In this document: positions 24,444-36,424 of the stretch, piece after piece
Layout: every line of letters starts with the position of its first letter
How positions within the stretch are numbered: position 1 is the first letter of the stretch
Source of the DNA: Euonymus europaeus
Taxonomy: Eukaryota; Streptophyta; Magnoliopsida; Celastrales; Celastraceae
Direction of reading: 5' to 3'
Assembly: GCA_963580455.1 (NCBI GenBank)
Contig: OY756965.1
Location: forward strand, 24,278,902 to 24,342,901
Length of the DNA stretch: 64,000 bases
Notes under the pieces: model-generated
What the model was told of the DNA's origin: nothing
The model's database searches: none
The model's input: the letters and a program-made list of their open reading frames with translations, nothing else
Position numbers and translations under genes: made by a program

Positions 24444-25912
24444 AAAGATACAGGTCGACTGCCCAATGGGACTTTCTTTTCTGCTACAAGGGGTTCTAAT
24501 CCTTCATATGTATGGTCTAGTATCTTCTCAGCTTACTTCAACGTGGGTCTAGATGGAGAATCGGGGATGGCAAGTCGATAAAAGTGTGGGAGGATCGTTG
24601 GGTTCCTAACTCCCCTTCAGGTATTCCTGTATCCTCGGGTTCAAATTGGAATCCAGAATTGAAAGTATCAGATTTGTTTAACCACAACTCACAGTCTTGG
24701 AATCTGCCTATTATTTCATCCTTATTTGATAGGCCTTCAGCTGAAGCTATTGCATCTATTCCTCTATCTTCTCGGGCTGCAAAAGATGCTTATATGTGGG
24801 TTCACAATAAGGATGGATTTTTCTCTGTTAATTCGGCATACAAGCTGTCAATATCTTGTACTGGTACTTCGGATACCTCTACTACTCACGGAGTTTCTAT
24901 TATCCCATGGTCCAAGATATTTAATCTTTCCTTGCCTCCTCGGGTCATTAATTTTGTTTGGCGTTTGGCCCATAATGCTCTTCCCTTTAGAGACAACCTT
25001 TTGAGGAGAGGTATGGATGTGAATGGCATATGTCCTTGTTGTAACTCTTGTGATGAGTCTAGTTTCCACATATTCTGGCAATGCTCTTGTTTTTATCCTA
25101 TATGGTGTCATTATCGGTCTCAGATTATTTCTTTATCAGGTTCAGACCTCAACCCTCTCAATTGGGTGACTACATTATTTAATGCTTATTCAAAGGCTGC
25201 TCTTGAGGATATTTTTCGACTATTTTACTTCATATGGATTGCTCGAAACAAATTTGTTCATAATGAACCAGGTCTTTCTGTAGCTGACATTAAATTCAAG
25301 GCGTCCTTGCTCAAGTCAAATTATGGGCCTCTTTCAAATCCTCACCAAGCTGCCCCTCTTCGGCCTTCCCTTAGTTGTTGGGCGCGTCCTCCTCCAGGTA
25401 GGCTCAAAATTAATGTTGATGGGGCTTGGTCTTCTATGAGAAATATGGCAGGTGTTGGAGCTGTCATTAGAGATCACTATGGAGTGGTGGTGGCTTCTAG
25501 TTTCAAAAGTATTTCAATTGCAGGGGGAAGTATTTTTGCTGAAGCGACAGCTTTTCTATTTGGAATAGAATTAGCTATCCATCTGAATATCTCAAACTTT
25601 ATTTTGGAAGGTGATGCTCTTACTATAGTCTCAGACCTGCAAGGTGAACACGTAGCTTTGGCGCCTTATGGCTTATGTGTGGAATCAGCTATCCTCCTAT
25701 CTCGCTCTAATGGCCTAACTTATGAAGTGGTTCACATTTCTAGGAATAGCAATGTTCTCGCTGATGCTTTAGCCTTAAAAGGCATGTTATCTGGTTCCCA
25801 GGTACTCATCCTAGGAAATGTTCCTAGTGATTGTGCTAACTTTGTTCCTATTTTTCCTCCAGATTAATAGAAATTGTTGTTTCTTCAAAAAAAAAAAAAA
25901 GATACAGGTCGA
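24444..25912 (+). mobile_element. 5'-truncated L1-type LINE with 15-bp target-site duplication
   Basis: The element body is about 24459-25897, flanked by identical copies of aaagatacaggtcga at 24444-24458 and 25898-25912. The 3' copy follows directly on a poly-A tail, so its A-rich start is ambiguous by a few bases. Target-site duplication, poly-A tail and 5' truncation are hallmarks of target-primed reverse transcription. Only the C-terminal part of ORF2 remains. It lies about 140 bp upstream of the P450 start, in divergent orientation. Confidence 0.95.
24459..25867 (+). pseudogene. LINE ORF2 remnant: zf-RVT plus RNase H domain
   Basis: From 24551 the frame is open to the stop at 25865-25867. 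It includes SRWRIGDGKSIKVWEDRWVP, a zf-RVT segment (WRLAHNALPFRDNLLRRG, then CPCCNSCDESSFHIFWQC), IWIARNKFVH, and a C-terminal RNase H. The RNase H keeps the acidic residues expected for catalysis (INVDGAWS, FAEATAF, LEGDALT, VLADALA). Upstream of about 24541 the coding frame is shifted by one relative to the rest, so the remnant is already broken, and endonuclease and most of the reverse transcriptase are missing. Long open frame and intact flanking repeats suggest a fairly young copy. Confidence 0.88.
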
Positions 25913-28124
25913 AGGTGTGTTAATCAAATATTTGTATTTTCGTATTTGAATTAATTTGAATTTTTCGACATATTTAATTCGCTATACAGTTTATTTAAAT
26001 TCGAATAAATAAATGAACAGTAATTTAATTCGAATTATAGTATGAATAATTATATCGGATAAATTTTTTGTGTTTGGACTCAAACTCAATTTTGAACTCG
26101 TAAAATTTGTGTGTTTAGATCCAAATTTCATACGTATAATTTATTAATTTATGTTCAAATATAATTTAATTCAAATAGATAAATTGATTGTCAGTACAGA
26201 ATTTTATCAGCTCTTTTTTTTTATATGGAATTTTTTCAGCTCTTGACTTCTCATAAAGAAGTACCAACTTCCCAGAACTATATTAATTTCGCTCCTCATA
26301 ATTATCCCATTAAAGATAGTTGTTGGGGATTTCTATACTATAAATTAATGAATCAATGTAGTTGTATGTCCAATGTCAAGATAATTTTTTCCAATTTGAT
26401 CAATAGTGGGTGTACTATTCTAGAAGATCAACTTATTTGCTGAACAGACCTTAGAACCTATTAATTATTTTTGATAAATAAAAACGAGTTTTAAAGTTTA
26501 CAACAAATTTAGGTTCAGGATTTGACTTGGAGGCTTACAAATATGATTAGTAAAAGCTTATAATGCCTTAAATATGATTATTGAAAGCTATAATGCATAT
26601 ATTTGAGTTAAGTTAGTTAGAGGCGAAGCCAAAAATTTAAATATGGTGGCAGTTTCGAATTTTTTTATACTATTTACTAAAAAATTTACATAATTTCTCG
26701 TTGATTATATCAAAATAAAAAACAAAAGTATCACAAAATGCATCATTTTTTTATATCTATAAGAGAAAATATCAGACAGAAATAAGAAGATCCAATGGAC
26801 CAGTAGTTTAAAGGGAGACAGACCTCCCCCTTTTATAACTCTCCTAGAATGCATTAATTGAACTCAAAGCAAGCAATTGAATAATAAATTTGTATTGACC
26901 ATAACCAATATATGAAATCTAATATCCAATAAAAAAATTATGCATTATTTGTATAAAAAAATTAAGAAATGAGGGGACCCCAAGCCTCCCTTTCCCATGC
27001 CCCTCCACCCTAGAGGTTAGTCCGACTCCGAGCTCCGCATGAGATCAATGTACAACCCAACCCAATTTCCAAAGGAGGTATAGTTATATTTCTTTTTAGT
27101 ACTCCCAAAACATAGTTTTTAATATCGGATACTATCTCCAGTTGAATTGCGAAAATCGAAAATCTATACTTATGCCAGTATTTTTAGAACAAAATAATCG
27201 TACATGTAGAAGAATTGTCGAAATCAAAATTCAACCCTTAAATAGCAATCGAAATGAAGTTCAACGCTCACTACTTTCATGTTTGTTAATTTTTGATTTG
27301 ATTCTTTGTTTATGGTTTATTAATTTTGATTCAAATGTTAAAACTCTTTTTTTTATTTAATTTGTTATTAAATTTAAGTACGAACTCTGAATTATAAAGG
27401 TTGACTCATAGAGGTATTTCGTTATTTAGATTTTTGAGTTATGTATATTGATAATATATATACTATATAATATATATTAGACAATTAAATAAATATTATT
27501 TTATCACGCATTATAAATCAACGGTTGAACTTTTATTGTATCGGTTGAATTTCAAAAATTTGAACCTTGAGTGTTGAGGATTCAATATTAAAAATTATGC
27601 CCAAAGAACCACAATAAAATTTCCTTTTTAAAAAAACCTCATATCATAAATTCAATTAGTAAAATAGAAATTCCATTATATTTCTAAAACTATAAAATAT
27701 TTAATTTACATCAACAAATAAAGTTAGTTTTTCAGTATATATTTTATGAAAATATGGAAAATAAAACTTTTTGAAAAAAAACACCGAGAAATCATGAGTT
27801 GTCCGAGAATTTGATTTTCATTAAAATTAATGGACCATTAATTTGTATGAAACTTTTAAAATTACTTTTGCACTTGGAAATGTGTTTGGGTTTTTAAAAG
27901 CATGGACTTGGGTCAGGTTGGCCCAAACTGAGATGGGCTTGGGCTTAAATTATAAATTCAAAACTTAACCCGATTTTTGATTTTCTGAAAAGACACAATT
28001 ACCCTTACATGCTGATCCCATTCTAATGTAAAAGAGCCGATAGTTCTAATATTATGCTCGGACCAAAACCGTTATTGTCGAAAACCCTAAACCTAATACG
28101 CAACCTTTCTCTCCGATAGCATCA
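25913..28124. other. AT-rich spacer upstream of TOM5
   Basis: Long AT-rich stretch without a convincing gene. From about 26620 (gaggcgaagccaaaaattt) to 27040 (gactccgagctccgc) it has the look of a common plant interspersed repeat with an AT-rich core and G/C-rich ends. TOM5 promoter motifs begin at about 27915. Confidence 0.45.
27918..28090 (+). promoter_or_regulatory. Site II elements and telo-box of TOM5
   Basis: Three TGGGCY-type site II motifs (27918-27926 in reverse as ggccca; 27934-27939; 27940-27945) lie 180-210 bp before the ATG. A telo-box, aaaccctaa, sits at 28082-28090. This pairing is typical of plant nuclear genes for mitochondrial and ribosomal proteins, where TCP factors bind site II motifs. 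Confidence 0.6.
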
Positions 28125-30304
28125 ATGGCTGACACCAAGATATCTCTGGATAAGCTGAAAGTCTTTCTCCGTTCTGAGGTTCAGGATGAGGAGAAGTGGG
28201 CTTCAAACATGGTATTATATTCTATCGTTTTTTCTGCTTTGAATTCCCCCAATACCTGTCTTTGCGCTTCTTCTGTTCTATAGTTTTCTTTTTGTGATGA
28301 TATTCTTTCTCATGGTTTTTTTTTATTTGGTTGCTGAGAAAGAAATCGTATCTAATCCTTGGATGATAGAACTGAGTTTTCAAAGGGGAGAGGGAGCTAA
28401 ATTAAGTGGTTTCTAACTTTCTATCGGTCTATCAGCTATTATGATGATTAGCTTTATAACATATAGAAATGACTGCAGCATGATTTTGTAAATTTGAACC
28501 CTTCTGGATTTTGAGGGATATGTGACTTGTCACATTTCAATTGTTTTATTGGATTCCGATTTGCCGATCTTTTGTGTATCTATGTCATATTAGTATCAGA
28601 TAGGTCGTAGTAATTTGTCTACTTGTTGTTTATCCCTGGAAGATGGATATTATATATGTAATAAGTCAGTATAGTTGATAAATTTGTAAATTTGAGTTTT
28701 TTTTTTTTTGAAATGATAGAGGAATGTGTTTCTGTAATATACCATCCTTACGAGTGGGGTGATGTTGATCGGATTGTTGTTTTGAATGATTACTTCTGAC
28801 AAGCTTTGAGGGAATTGATGGAGAACATGGATGGATTCTGGGGTTTAGTTCACTAGTTGGAACTTGGAAAATATGGAAAAATATAGAGGATTCTCATTTA
28901 GGTGCAAATTATATTTGTGGGATTAATGCCGATGTGTGAGGGTTACCCATTGTCACAATTGTGCTATTTGTGTTTGTGCACTTGTACTTGTGCTTGTATG
29001 TGTGGGTGTGTGTTTGTTCTGACACATGACAACTACAAAAATATCCATGGCTCAATGAAATATAGGCAACAAAAGCTGAACAACGAGTCAACGATATATT
29101 TATTATTTATCAACAGAAGACACTTAGTCTTATTATTGTGTGTTTTTTATATTCTTATTCTTGTGCGTTGTTTTTTTAATGGATAAAACTTTATTAAATG
29201 GCACCAAGAGGGTGCCTACAGAAGTCTTATTCTCAAGTCAAAGTATCTTTTAGGTCACATTAGGGTTCTTAATTATATTTGTAGCTTCCAAAGATGATAT
29301 TTCTAGCATAGATTACCTTTTCTTTTGTGTGCTGGCATTTTTTGTGTGATAGTGTAATTATAAATACGAGTCAAATCAACTAAGAATTAGAAAAGTAGTG
29401 ATATTAAAGGTATGAGGTTATATCTGTTACTTAATGTGAATAAAATTTGGGGAAAGAGCTGGAAAGGAAATGAAGGAAACAGAGATACTGGCATGAGAAA
29501 GGGGAACCTTGGAGATAGTTAAGTCTAATCGATAAAAGTTTGAAGAGCTTTAACGTTAACTTTGTCGATTAAGTGGTGGCTTATATACAATGGGTATTCT
29601 TTTGTCTGCCTGTAATAGTTGAATGAGTAAGCTGAATTGATGTAGGTTTATTATTTTCCCAGTTTTTTATGCTCTACCATTCCTTGGGAGATATTTCCCC
29701 TACAAATAAGATAGAGGAGATACTATTTCTGGTGTTAATTGGGAAAACCTTTTTGCTCTGTTTCTACCATTGTTTATGTAACTCGTGTAGGATGATAGTC
29801 TTTTCGAAATTTAATTTGTTTCTAGGTGTGAGCTAAAACTTTTAAATCAGAGTCATACGTGTTTGTTCAAGTATTTATGATATTTGAATCCGAATATGGT
29901 CGGCCTGTTTTATAAATATTTGAATCCAAATAATCCGATTATCCTCAGCCCGTTTTCTCTTAGAAACTTGGAGCCAGAATGCTGTTAAAATCAACTCATC
30001 TGATGCACGAGCACACTATTCTTGGGTTTGTTCGTGAGCTACATGATGGAAAATCAGAGTTTTCTGAGTATCAGGGGGAAGTTAAAAAAACTTGTTTTAA
30101 TTGTGTCTCTAAATCATTTGAATGCTATGGAATCAATTGTTTCCACAGCAAAGAGATTGTGATGTGAGGGGAAGAATTTTGTTTGTGTTTTCCGGATAAA
30201 GGTGGTTGAATTTTCTATTATTCTTGCAGAAATTGCTACGGGCGGCTAGTATTTTTGCTGGATCCATCTTCCTGATGCGCAATTATGGTGTAATCATGGC
30301 GTGA
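28125..30304 (+). CDS. TOM5: TOM5, small subunit of the mitochondrial outer-membrane import complex
   Basis: Two short exons, 28125-28211 and 30230-30304, flank a 2.0-kb intron; joined they give 53 aa. Exon 1 encodes MADTKISLDKLKVFLRSEVQ then DEEKWASNM. Exon 2 encodes KLLRAASIFAGSIFLMRNYG then VIMA. The charged N-terminal half and a single C-terminal tail-anchor helix match plant TOM5, which is usually about 54 aa. TOM5 is a tail-anchored subunit of the TOM translocase that passes precursors to the TOM40 channel. Both exons are far below normal ORF-length limits, so the gene is easy to miss. The phase-0 junction after Met29 and the GT-AG borders support the model. Confidence 0.88.
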
Positions 30305-31525
30305 GGTGGACGAGCAGAGCTCAGTTAGTTATGGAATGTGTATGTTTTTTTCCTCTTCGGATCAAGTTTTGGATTCTGACATTGATATGCTTTGCCTATA
30401 CACTTCAATTTGAAGTCGATTAACGTTCAGCAGAGCAACGTTCGTTTTTGTGTTCTTTTTGCTGAAAGCCAAACCATGTTAAAACTGATCGACTTCCTCT
30501 GTTGGTATCCCAAATGGTTTGAAAAGAATGTACGAATCCCTCATTGCTCTCGTGGGTAAGTGAGAGTGAAGAGTTTGGTTGATTTGTGTTTTGCAAAGGA
30601 ATCGGGCTTTTCTTACACGATAACAAATAATGGACAATAGGAGTACTACGTTGTTGTCTTGTTCTATACTTGTATGGTATTTTGCATTGTATAAGTTATA
30701 TTTTGAATACAAAGCTAAGAAGTGACGTACGTAATACAAGTTTTAACACAAAATCCATAAAATTAAGTTTTGGGAGTAAAAAGGAGGATTTTTTTCCCAT
30801 TTTGAATTTGATATCTCAATTATGAGAGAAAGTACCCTTCTTGTTCTAAAATTGTTCTAAAGAATACTTTATGATAATTATGACACTAAATTGAAAAAAA
30901 TTTATGAAAATGAGATTATTTTTTTTCAGTTTTTCTCCCTACAAATTTTAACAATGTAGGGATGTAAAAAAATAAAATAAAATAAAATTGAATCGTTTGA
31001 TCGATTTTTTTTCAAAGAAAATTACATAATTTTTACTAAAACTTAAAATCAAAAAATCGATAAACCTACCGAAAATTGACTAAAAAATTTGATCAAAATA
31101 TCAAACAACCAACCATTAACACAATAACACCAAAAAGAACGTGAAAACTTTCATTATACTCATTTGACCCAACTGCCCTCAAGTTTAGACTATTTAGTCT
31201 TAAGAGTACAAACAAGCCAAATTCAACGGCTGAATCGAACATATGTACCATCCAAAGCAATTGGATTTTGTTTTCGATTCTGTCTCTCGAAAGTCTCGAT
31301 CAAGAATAGTATGGGTTTGTCCGCCAACGTCTCTTCGGCTCATTTGGTAGGACATTTTTGTCTTGATCGTAAATTCCTCTCTTGCCTGTACTACTTGCTT
31401 CTCTCATTCATCGTTTTGGGTTCCTGGATAATGACGTTTCCAGATGCTGATCTTTTATAGCTTTCGTTCTATTTATGTGTTTACAATCTGAGTGACCAAC
31501 AAATTCAAAAAGTTGAGTTCTTTCA
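30305..31525. other. Spacer between TOM5 and the EAR-exon array
   Basis: TOM5 3' UTR, then AT-rich sequence; no coding region recognised. The first EAR exon starts at 31526, and its promoter and 5' UTR must lie here. Confidence 0.5.
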
Positions 31526-32819
31526 ATGGGGGAAATAAACCAAGACATTAAGCTCTACCCAGAAAACAATTTTGAGAACCCACACGAAACCCAGTTCTCA
31601 GACCTCAATCTGAGGCTCTCTTTAGGTGGAATTTACGGTGAGAACTTGAAGGAGAAACCTTTTACAAGATCATTCACTGAATTGATAACCCACGACAATG
31701 GTACCATTGAACTTGGTAATTTTTTCTCCTTAGAGGCATCTGGTTCAATGCCAAATGAAGAAGAGGGACAACAGAGAAGGACAATGAAGCTGAAGGGGTC
31801 GCACATTGAGGCACAGAGTAAGAGAGGTAATGCTGGGGAGAAAAAGTATATCAAGGCAAATAAAGCACCGCCTCCGCTCTCATCGAGGTTTAAAATAACA
31901 TGGTTGGCAATATCTTCGGCGGAAAATAACCCTGCATTTAATCGTGCATTAGCTAGAATCAAGACTGGAGAAGCACACATGTTCCGCAGAAGACAACGAA
32001 CAAGTATGATTTTTCTCTTATCATCTCTTTTTGTTTACTGTTGGCTGTTGCAGTACTGAACATACTAGTTTTCACACGGTTTTTCTTTTGGGTTTAGGGA
32101 TGCCAGTTTTGCCTGAATTCTATTTTCCTTCTCTTTCTATACTGCTTTATGCACTTATGCATCCCTCTTTCTGCTATTGTCTCTCAGATTCTCGTAGTTT
32201 TGACTGGTTAATTGTGACGTTTGAGAGGGTTGATATTATGCTGATTTTAGGCTTCCTTTGTCCTTTCACACAGAAGCACATAGAAAGATAATACTTCAAT
32301 TGGAGAAGCCAACAAAGAAACTAACCTCTAGTATTAGTGACAAGAAGACCAAAGAAACCCAATTATCCCAACAGGAGCAACCTGAATGCTCTGACCTCAA
32401 TCTTGGCCTCTCTTTGAGTAGCATTTGCGATGAGAACTTCAAAGAAAAACCTGTTACTCGCTCATCTTCTGTGACTGGAATTTTAACTCAGAGCGAAGAT
32501 AATGGTGAACTTGGTACCTTTCTCTCTGTGGCTGGATCTTGGTCCGTGCCAACTGAGGGCGAGCAAGAGCAAAGAAGGGCTATAAATTCGAGGGAGTCAC
32601 AAATTGATTCCCAGAATAGGTTGGGGAAAGAGGGAAGCCGAGGAGACAAAGTTGTGGAAGAAAAAGCTTCTCTGGAAACTAATAATCTTCTGCCTGCATC
32701 ATCGTCTAAAATATCTACATGGGCAGCTGCTTTTGTGGAAAAAAATCCTGCATTGCATCGTTCCTTAACTAGAATCGAGGAGAAAGAAGGATGTATGTTC
32801 CTCAAAAGACGACGCTTGC
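31526..32819 (+). CDS. EAR-motif protein, NINJA-like, gene 1 (two EAR exons; 3' end uncertain)
   Basis: Exon A is 31526-32003 and exon B is 32274-32819. Both end after one base of a codon, and B begins with the two completing bases, so they join in frame (about 341 aa before the next donor). Each exon encodes the same module: an EAR repression motif (SDLNLRLSLGG in A, SDLNLGLSLSS in B), a KEKP-(F/V)-TRS segment, a basic Gln/Arg stretch, a Pro/Ser patch and a terminal block (ENNPAFNRALARI / EKNPALHRSLTRI) before basic residues. The EAR block followed by KEKP...TRSSS resembles the N-terminus of NINJA/AFP proteins, which recruit TOPLESS corepressors. No intact NINJA C-terminal domain follows; exon C is decayed and an LTR element occupies the next intron. 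If exon B is not spliced, the frame stops at 33043. Confidence 0.6.
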
Positions 32820-33128
32820 GTAAAGTCTTCTCTTTTTCTTCATTGTTTCCTTTTGTATTTAATACCTTTGATATCAATGCTTGCTTGTTGTTTTCTCTAT
32901 TTAGTCTTCGCAATATTGGAATAAAGTTTCCGAGGTTTCTGATACGACTGCTGATGAATCGCTGTGTAGCTTTTGCAACATTTATTCGAACTAAACAAGT
33001 ATTTCTTATTAAAGGAAATGTGAAGTTGGATGTACTTTCATAGTTGAGGTTCTTTTCTTTTGCCAAATTTTTTTGGTATTTGTTTTTCAATTAAATTTCC
33101 TTACATATCTTTTTCTCTAGGTTGGGGG

Positions 33129-33293
33129 TGTAAGAAACTGTATTTCATCACATATTTTTCTTATTCATTCTCCCATAGTACATTACAATATATGGTGGAT
33201 GGTATACCTAACACTTAGACTTTCGGTGCACCATCCACCGAAAGCACAAGCACACATAGCTGTAAATGTTGACTACAACATTTACAGCTCACA
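33129..33293 (-). repeat. 3' LTR (minus-strand orientation)
   Basis: 165 bp, TG...CA ends, two mismatches to its partner. Contains a perfect inverted repeat with 14-bp arms (agctgtaaatgttg) and a second hairpin (ctttcggtg/caccgaaag). Confidence 0.93.
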
Positions 33294-33423
33294 CCCCCTC
33301 TCAAACTGAGGATGATTACAAAGAAATCATCAAAAATTTGCCAAAGGTAAAACAGAAACGGAAAAACATAAACAGAAAATCCAAACAGCAAACCAGAACG
33401 CCTTCTACCACGTTAAAAACAGA

Positions 33424-33541
33424 GTCATCAACCAGAAGCAGAACCAGCAACCAGAACCAGAAGACAAACCGAAACCAGCAAAGTCATCAACCAGAAGCAG
33501 AACCAGCAACCAGAACTCGAAGACAAACCGAAACCAGCAAA
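33424..33541. repeat. 59-bp direct repeat inside the LTR element
   Basis: Two adjacent 59-bp copies beginning gtcatcaaccagaagcagaa, nearly identical, within a wider region of degenerate CAGAAC/ACCAG repetition (about 33370-33720). Confidence 0.85.
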
Positions 33542-33650
33542 GTCAGAACCAGAACCAGCAAATTCAGAGCAAAACAGAACCCGAAAATAAACCAACCAGA
33601 ACCAACAAACGCAGAACCAGAAAACCAGGAACCAGAGTTGCGAAACCAGC

Positions 33651-33836
33651 TCAGAACCACCAGAAATCAACAGAAAAAACCAGTAACCAGAAACAACCAG
33701 AAATCCACCAGAAAATAAGACCAGAAGCACCAGAGTCAATTATCCAGATGGAAGAAGGGATACCTAACAACGAATCTAGCAAACCTGAAGTGCTGGAAGT
33801 CATGGCAGATGCAAATGAGGAGAAAGAAGTCATCAT
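33651..33836 (-). pseudogene. Copia protease relic
   Basis: A 61-codon minus-strand frame includes SSIWIIDSGASGLIF. WIIDSGAS matches the Copia aspartic-protease site (usual form W-(I/V)-(L/I)-DSGAS-DHM), but the sequence after Ser is unrelated, so the gene is cut at this point. It identifies the parent of the element. Confidence 0.65.
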
Positions 33837-34819
33837 CGGCTGAAGAGTAGGGGTCCTAAAAATTTTAGAAATGTGAGGGGTCGAAATGAAAATTTCAAAG
33901 GTGGCATCGATCGAACTGTAAATTTCAAGAATTTTAGGGACCTATTTGCAAATCAAATAATTATCAAGGGCCAAAAGGCAAATTGCATAACAATCCGGGG
34001 CCAAACTGAAATATTTACCAAAATAGAACCAAATAACTGGTTCCCTCACCCGAACCAAAGACCCAACAAACAAGGTCATGTGTGCAAAGCCCAAAGAATT
34101 TGACAAGTCAACAGAAAAAGCCCAAATAAACCTTTTCAAAGTCAAGTACTGGGAGTTCTACACCCAATTGGCCACACGCACAAACCAAGATCACCACTGA
34201 GAGGAAGATGTCTAGATGAATCTGAAGTGCGTGAGGGAGCTCAAGCAAGGAGCAACCTGCTAAGAACGCCAAACGGAAGAAGGAAACCAGAGGTGGTCAC
34301 GGGTCAAAGTAGAACCAGAATCAAGCTTCCCGAGAGATAGTCACGCCAGAGTTCCTCCTGCACAACACCAGATCGTCGGACAGAGTAGTTGCGCCAGATG
34401 CGGGACTCACAAACCAGAAGCAGATCGACTAGAAGAACCAGATCAGAGACTGGAAACGAAGTGGAGAGCAGACCGGAAGGGGAAGAGAAGACCAGATCGA
34501 ACAAGAGACGCGACACCAGATCGGACGACAACCACGCAACACCCGCAGAGACCGGACGACACCACCATAGATTGATTGATCTTGACCAAATCGGACGACA
34601 ACCACCAGACCGAAAAAGGCGAGAGAGATCGGCCACGGACCACGAAGTTAGAGCTTCGACTAGACGAGGACAGAGAAGGAACCCAAAGAGCAACACAAGA
34701 AGCTTCGATCAAATGAAGAAGAGAAAGGGAGAACCAGAAACAAGATATGCAGAAATAAGCACCACCACTGTCACCGGAAGTAATCGGCATAGGTCACCGG
34801 AATCGGTGCTCCGATACCA

Positions 34820-34984
34820 TGTAAGAAACTGTATTTCATCACATATTTTTCTTATTCGTTCTCCCATAGTACATTACAATATATGGTGGATGGTATACCT
34901 AACACTTACACTTTCGGTGCACCATCCACCGAAAGCACAAGCACACATAGCTGTAAATGTTGACTACAACATTTACAGCTCACA
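34820..34984 (-). repeat. 5' LTR (minus-strand orientation)
   Basis: 165 bp; partner of the repeat at 33129-33293. The primer-binding-site-like sequence abuts its inner edge at 34808-34819. Confidence 0.93.
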
Positions 34985-35399
34985 GGGGGAGCATGGGATT
35001 TATTTCCTTTGTTTCCATTTGAAAATTGAATTTTCAAATATAGTTCGTGTCAAATGAAGTGGAAAAGCAGCAGTTTTATGATCACAACCTTTGGAAATTA
35101 TCAGTAACACAGTGGTCTTTTGCTTGAAAGTTAAAATAGAAAGAGTTGTGATTGAAGATGTACTGTAGTAATTTCAGTAAAACTCTGGGTTTCTGCATTT
35201 TCTCATTCATGAAATTTGGATGACAAGTCACAATATTTTCAAAAAAAAGGTCCAAACATACTGTTTGTGTGCTTAGGTATCTCTTTTGGCTAGGGACGTC
35301 TTTCAGATTCTTATAGTTTTTGCCTTGCTTGATTAGTCTTTCAGTTTGTTAAACTATGTGCTGATTTCAGAATTCCTTTTATCTATTTTGCATACTGAA

Positions 35400-35646
35400 G
35401 CACATCGAAAGATAAACACTTCAACGAAAGAAGCATACCAGGAAGCCAAACATTGACGAGCTCACAGAATTTCATCAGAAGAGAAACCAATTCTATAATG
35501 AAGAACGAAGAGTTGAACACTCAGATATTAATCATAAGACTCTCTTTGTATGGCGTTCATGGCGAGTACCCCAAAGAGAAGCCTCTTTCCATTTTGTTGT
35601 CTGTGATCCTATCGTTAAGCGAAGGTACCAGTGAACTGAAGATATG
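35400..35646 (+). pseudogene. Decayed EAR exon (exon C, 5' half)
   Basis: The sequence before it (ctgatttcagaattcctttt) matches the intron 3' end that precedes exon B, and the exon start (gaagcacatcgaaagataa) matches exon B at the DNA level. The EAR-equivalent reads IIRLSLYGVHGEYPKEKPLS, so DLN is lost. In-frame stops occur and the AG acceptor is altered. Similarity ends near 35646. Confidence 0.7.
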
Positions 35647-36424
35647 AACTGCCAAATCTCATCACAAAACACCACTTCAATGCCTCACCCTGAGGATTTA
35701 GCAGCTTAGATATCTCGCTTGTAAGCTCTAACACCTTCTGTAATTACCCTACAAATTGAATTATGTCGATTAAAATTTGCATTATTCTTTTGTTAACAAG
35801 TACCTAAAGAATACAAAGCCAGTTTTCACCATTGTAAACTCAAACACTACTGCTGGTAGATGTTACTTATAAATATATATTATAAGGAGTTTTTATGCAC
35901 TGAGAACACTGATTAGCAATGCCCTGCATATTAGAAACTATAAAACTCAAGAATCCATGCATATTGATTAGTGGTTGTTCTTACAGATGACATACTGCAT
36001 GTGTGTAGTAAACTAACAAAGCTGACAAAGTTTGCATCACAAAACAAAACTTTGAATACCTTCAAAGCTAACAGAGGATGCTTCTTTTTTAATAACAAAG
36101 TCATAAATACACTTAAAAAAGGGTAATAAACAATGATGATGTCTCATTTTCCTATGTTGGCTGGGGCGGAGTAACTGGAGTCTGGAGGGTATGTGAACAC
36201 ATCAACGTCTGTTTCTAATTGCTGCAGGAATACATTATCACTGAAGAATACAGTGAGGTGCCATTGCCGGCAGACTGCATTAACCCTTGTTTGACTATTG
36301 GAGTTTTGGGTAGATGCCTTGGATTAGAGGAATAAAATTTTCTAAATATATTATAGAAATATTTGTTTTAAATTGTAATTAGGTATCTTCCAAAGGTTTG
36401 CCCTTGGCCCCGACTTCTAAGCTT

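Larger units (their letters stand above)
33129..34984 (-). mobile_element. Non-autonomous Copia-derived LTR retrotransposon
   Basis: Two 165-bp LTRs (33129-33293 and 34820-34984) differ at two positions, start TG and end CA, and are flanked by a 5-bp target duplication (ggggg at 33124-33128 and 34985-34989). On the minus strand the LTR at 34820-34984 is the 5' LTR, directly followed by a primer-binding site resembling initiator tRNA-Met (tggtatcggagc). A purine-rich tract (gagaggggg) precedes the other LTR. The 1.5-kb interior lacks pol but keeps a short frame with WIIDSGAS, the active-site motif of Copia proteases. It also holds CAGAAC-rich repeats. The element lies antisense in the EAR-exon array. 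Confidence 0.92.

Noticed and set aside
29170..29225. LINE-like tail (aaaactttattaaatggcacc) in the TOM5 intron
   Set aside because: Too short and without poly-A or coding motif to support an element call.
32031..33043. Hydrophobic C-terminal tails when the EAR exons are read through their donors
   Set aside because: Each copy's tail is different and simply translates the T-rich intron start, so it is not a conserved membrane anchor.
34304..34790. Frames of 115-130 codons inside the LTR element
   Set aside because: They lie in the leader region of a non-autonomous element and show no gag or pol motif; probably chance frames in a less AT-rich segment.
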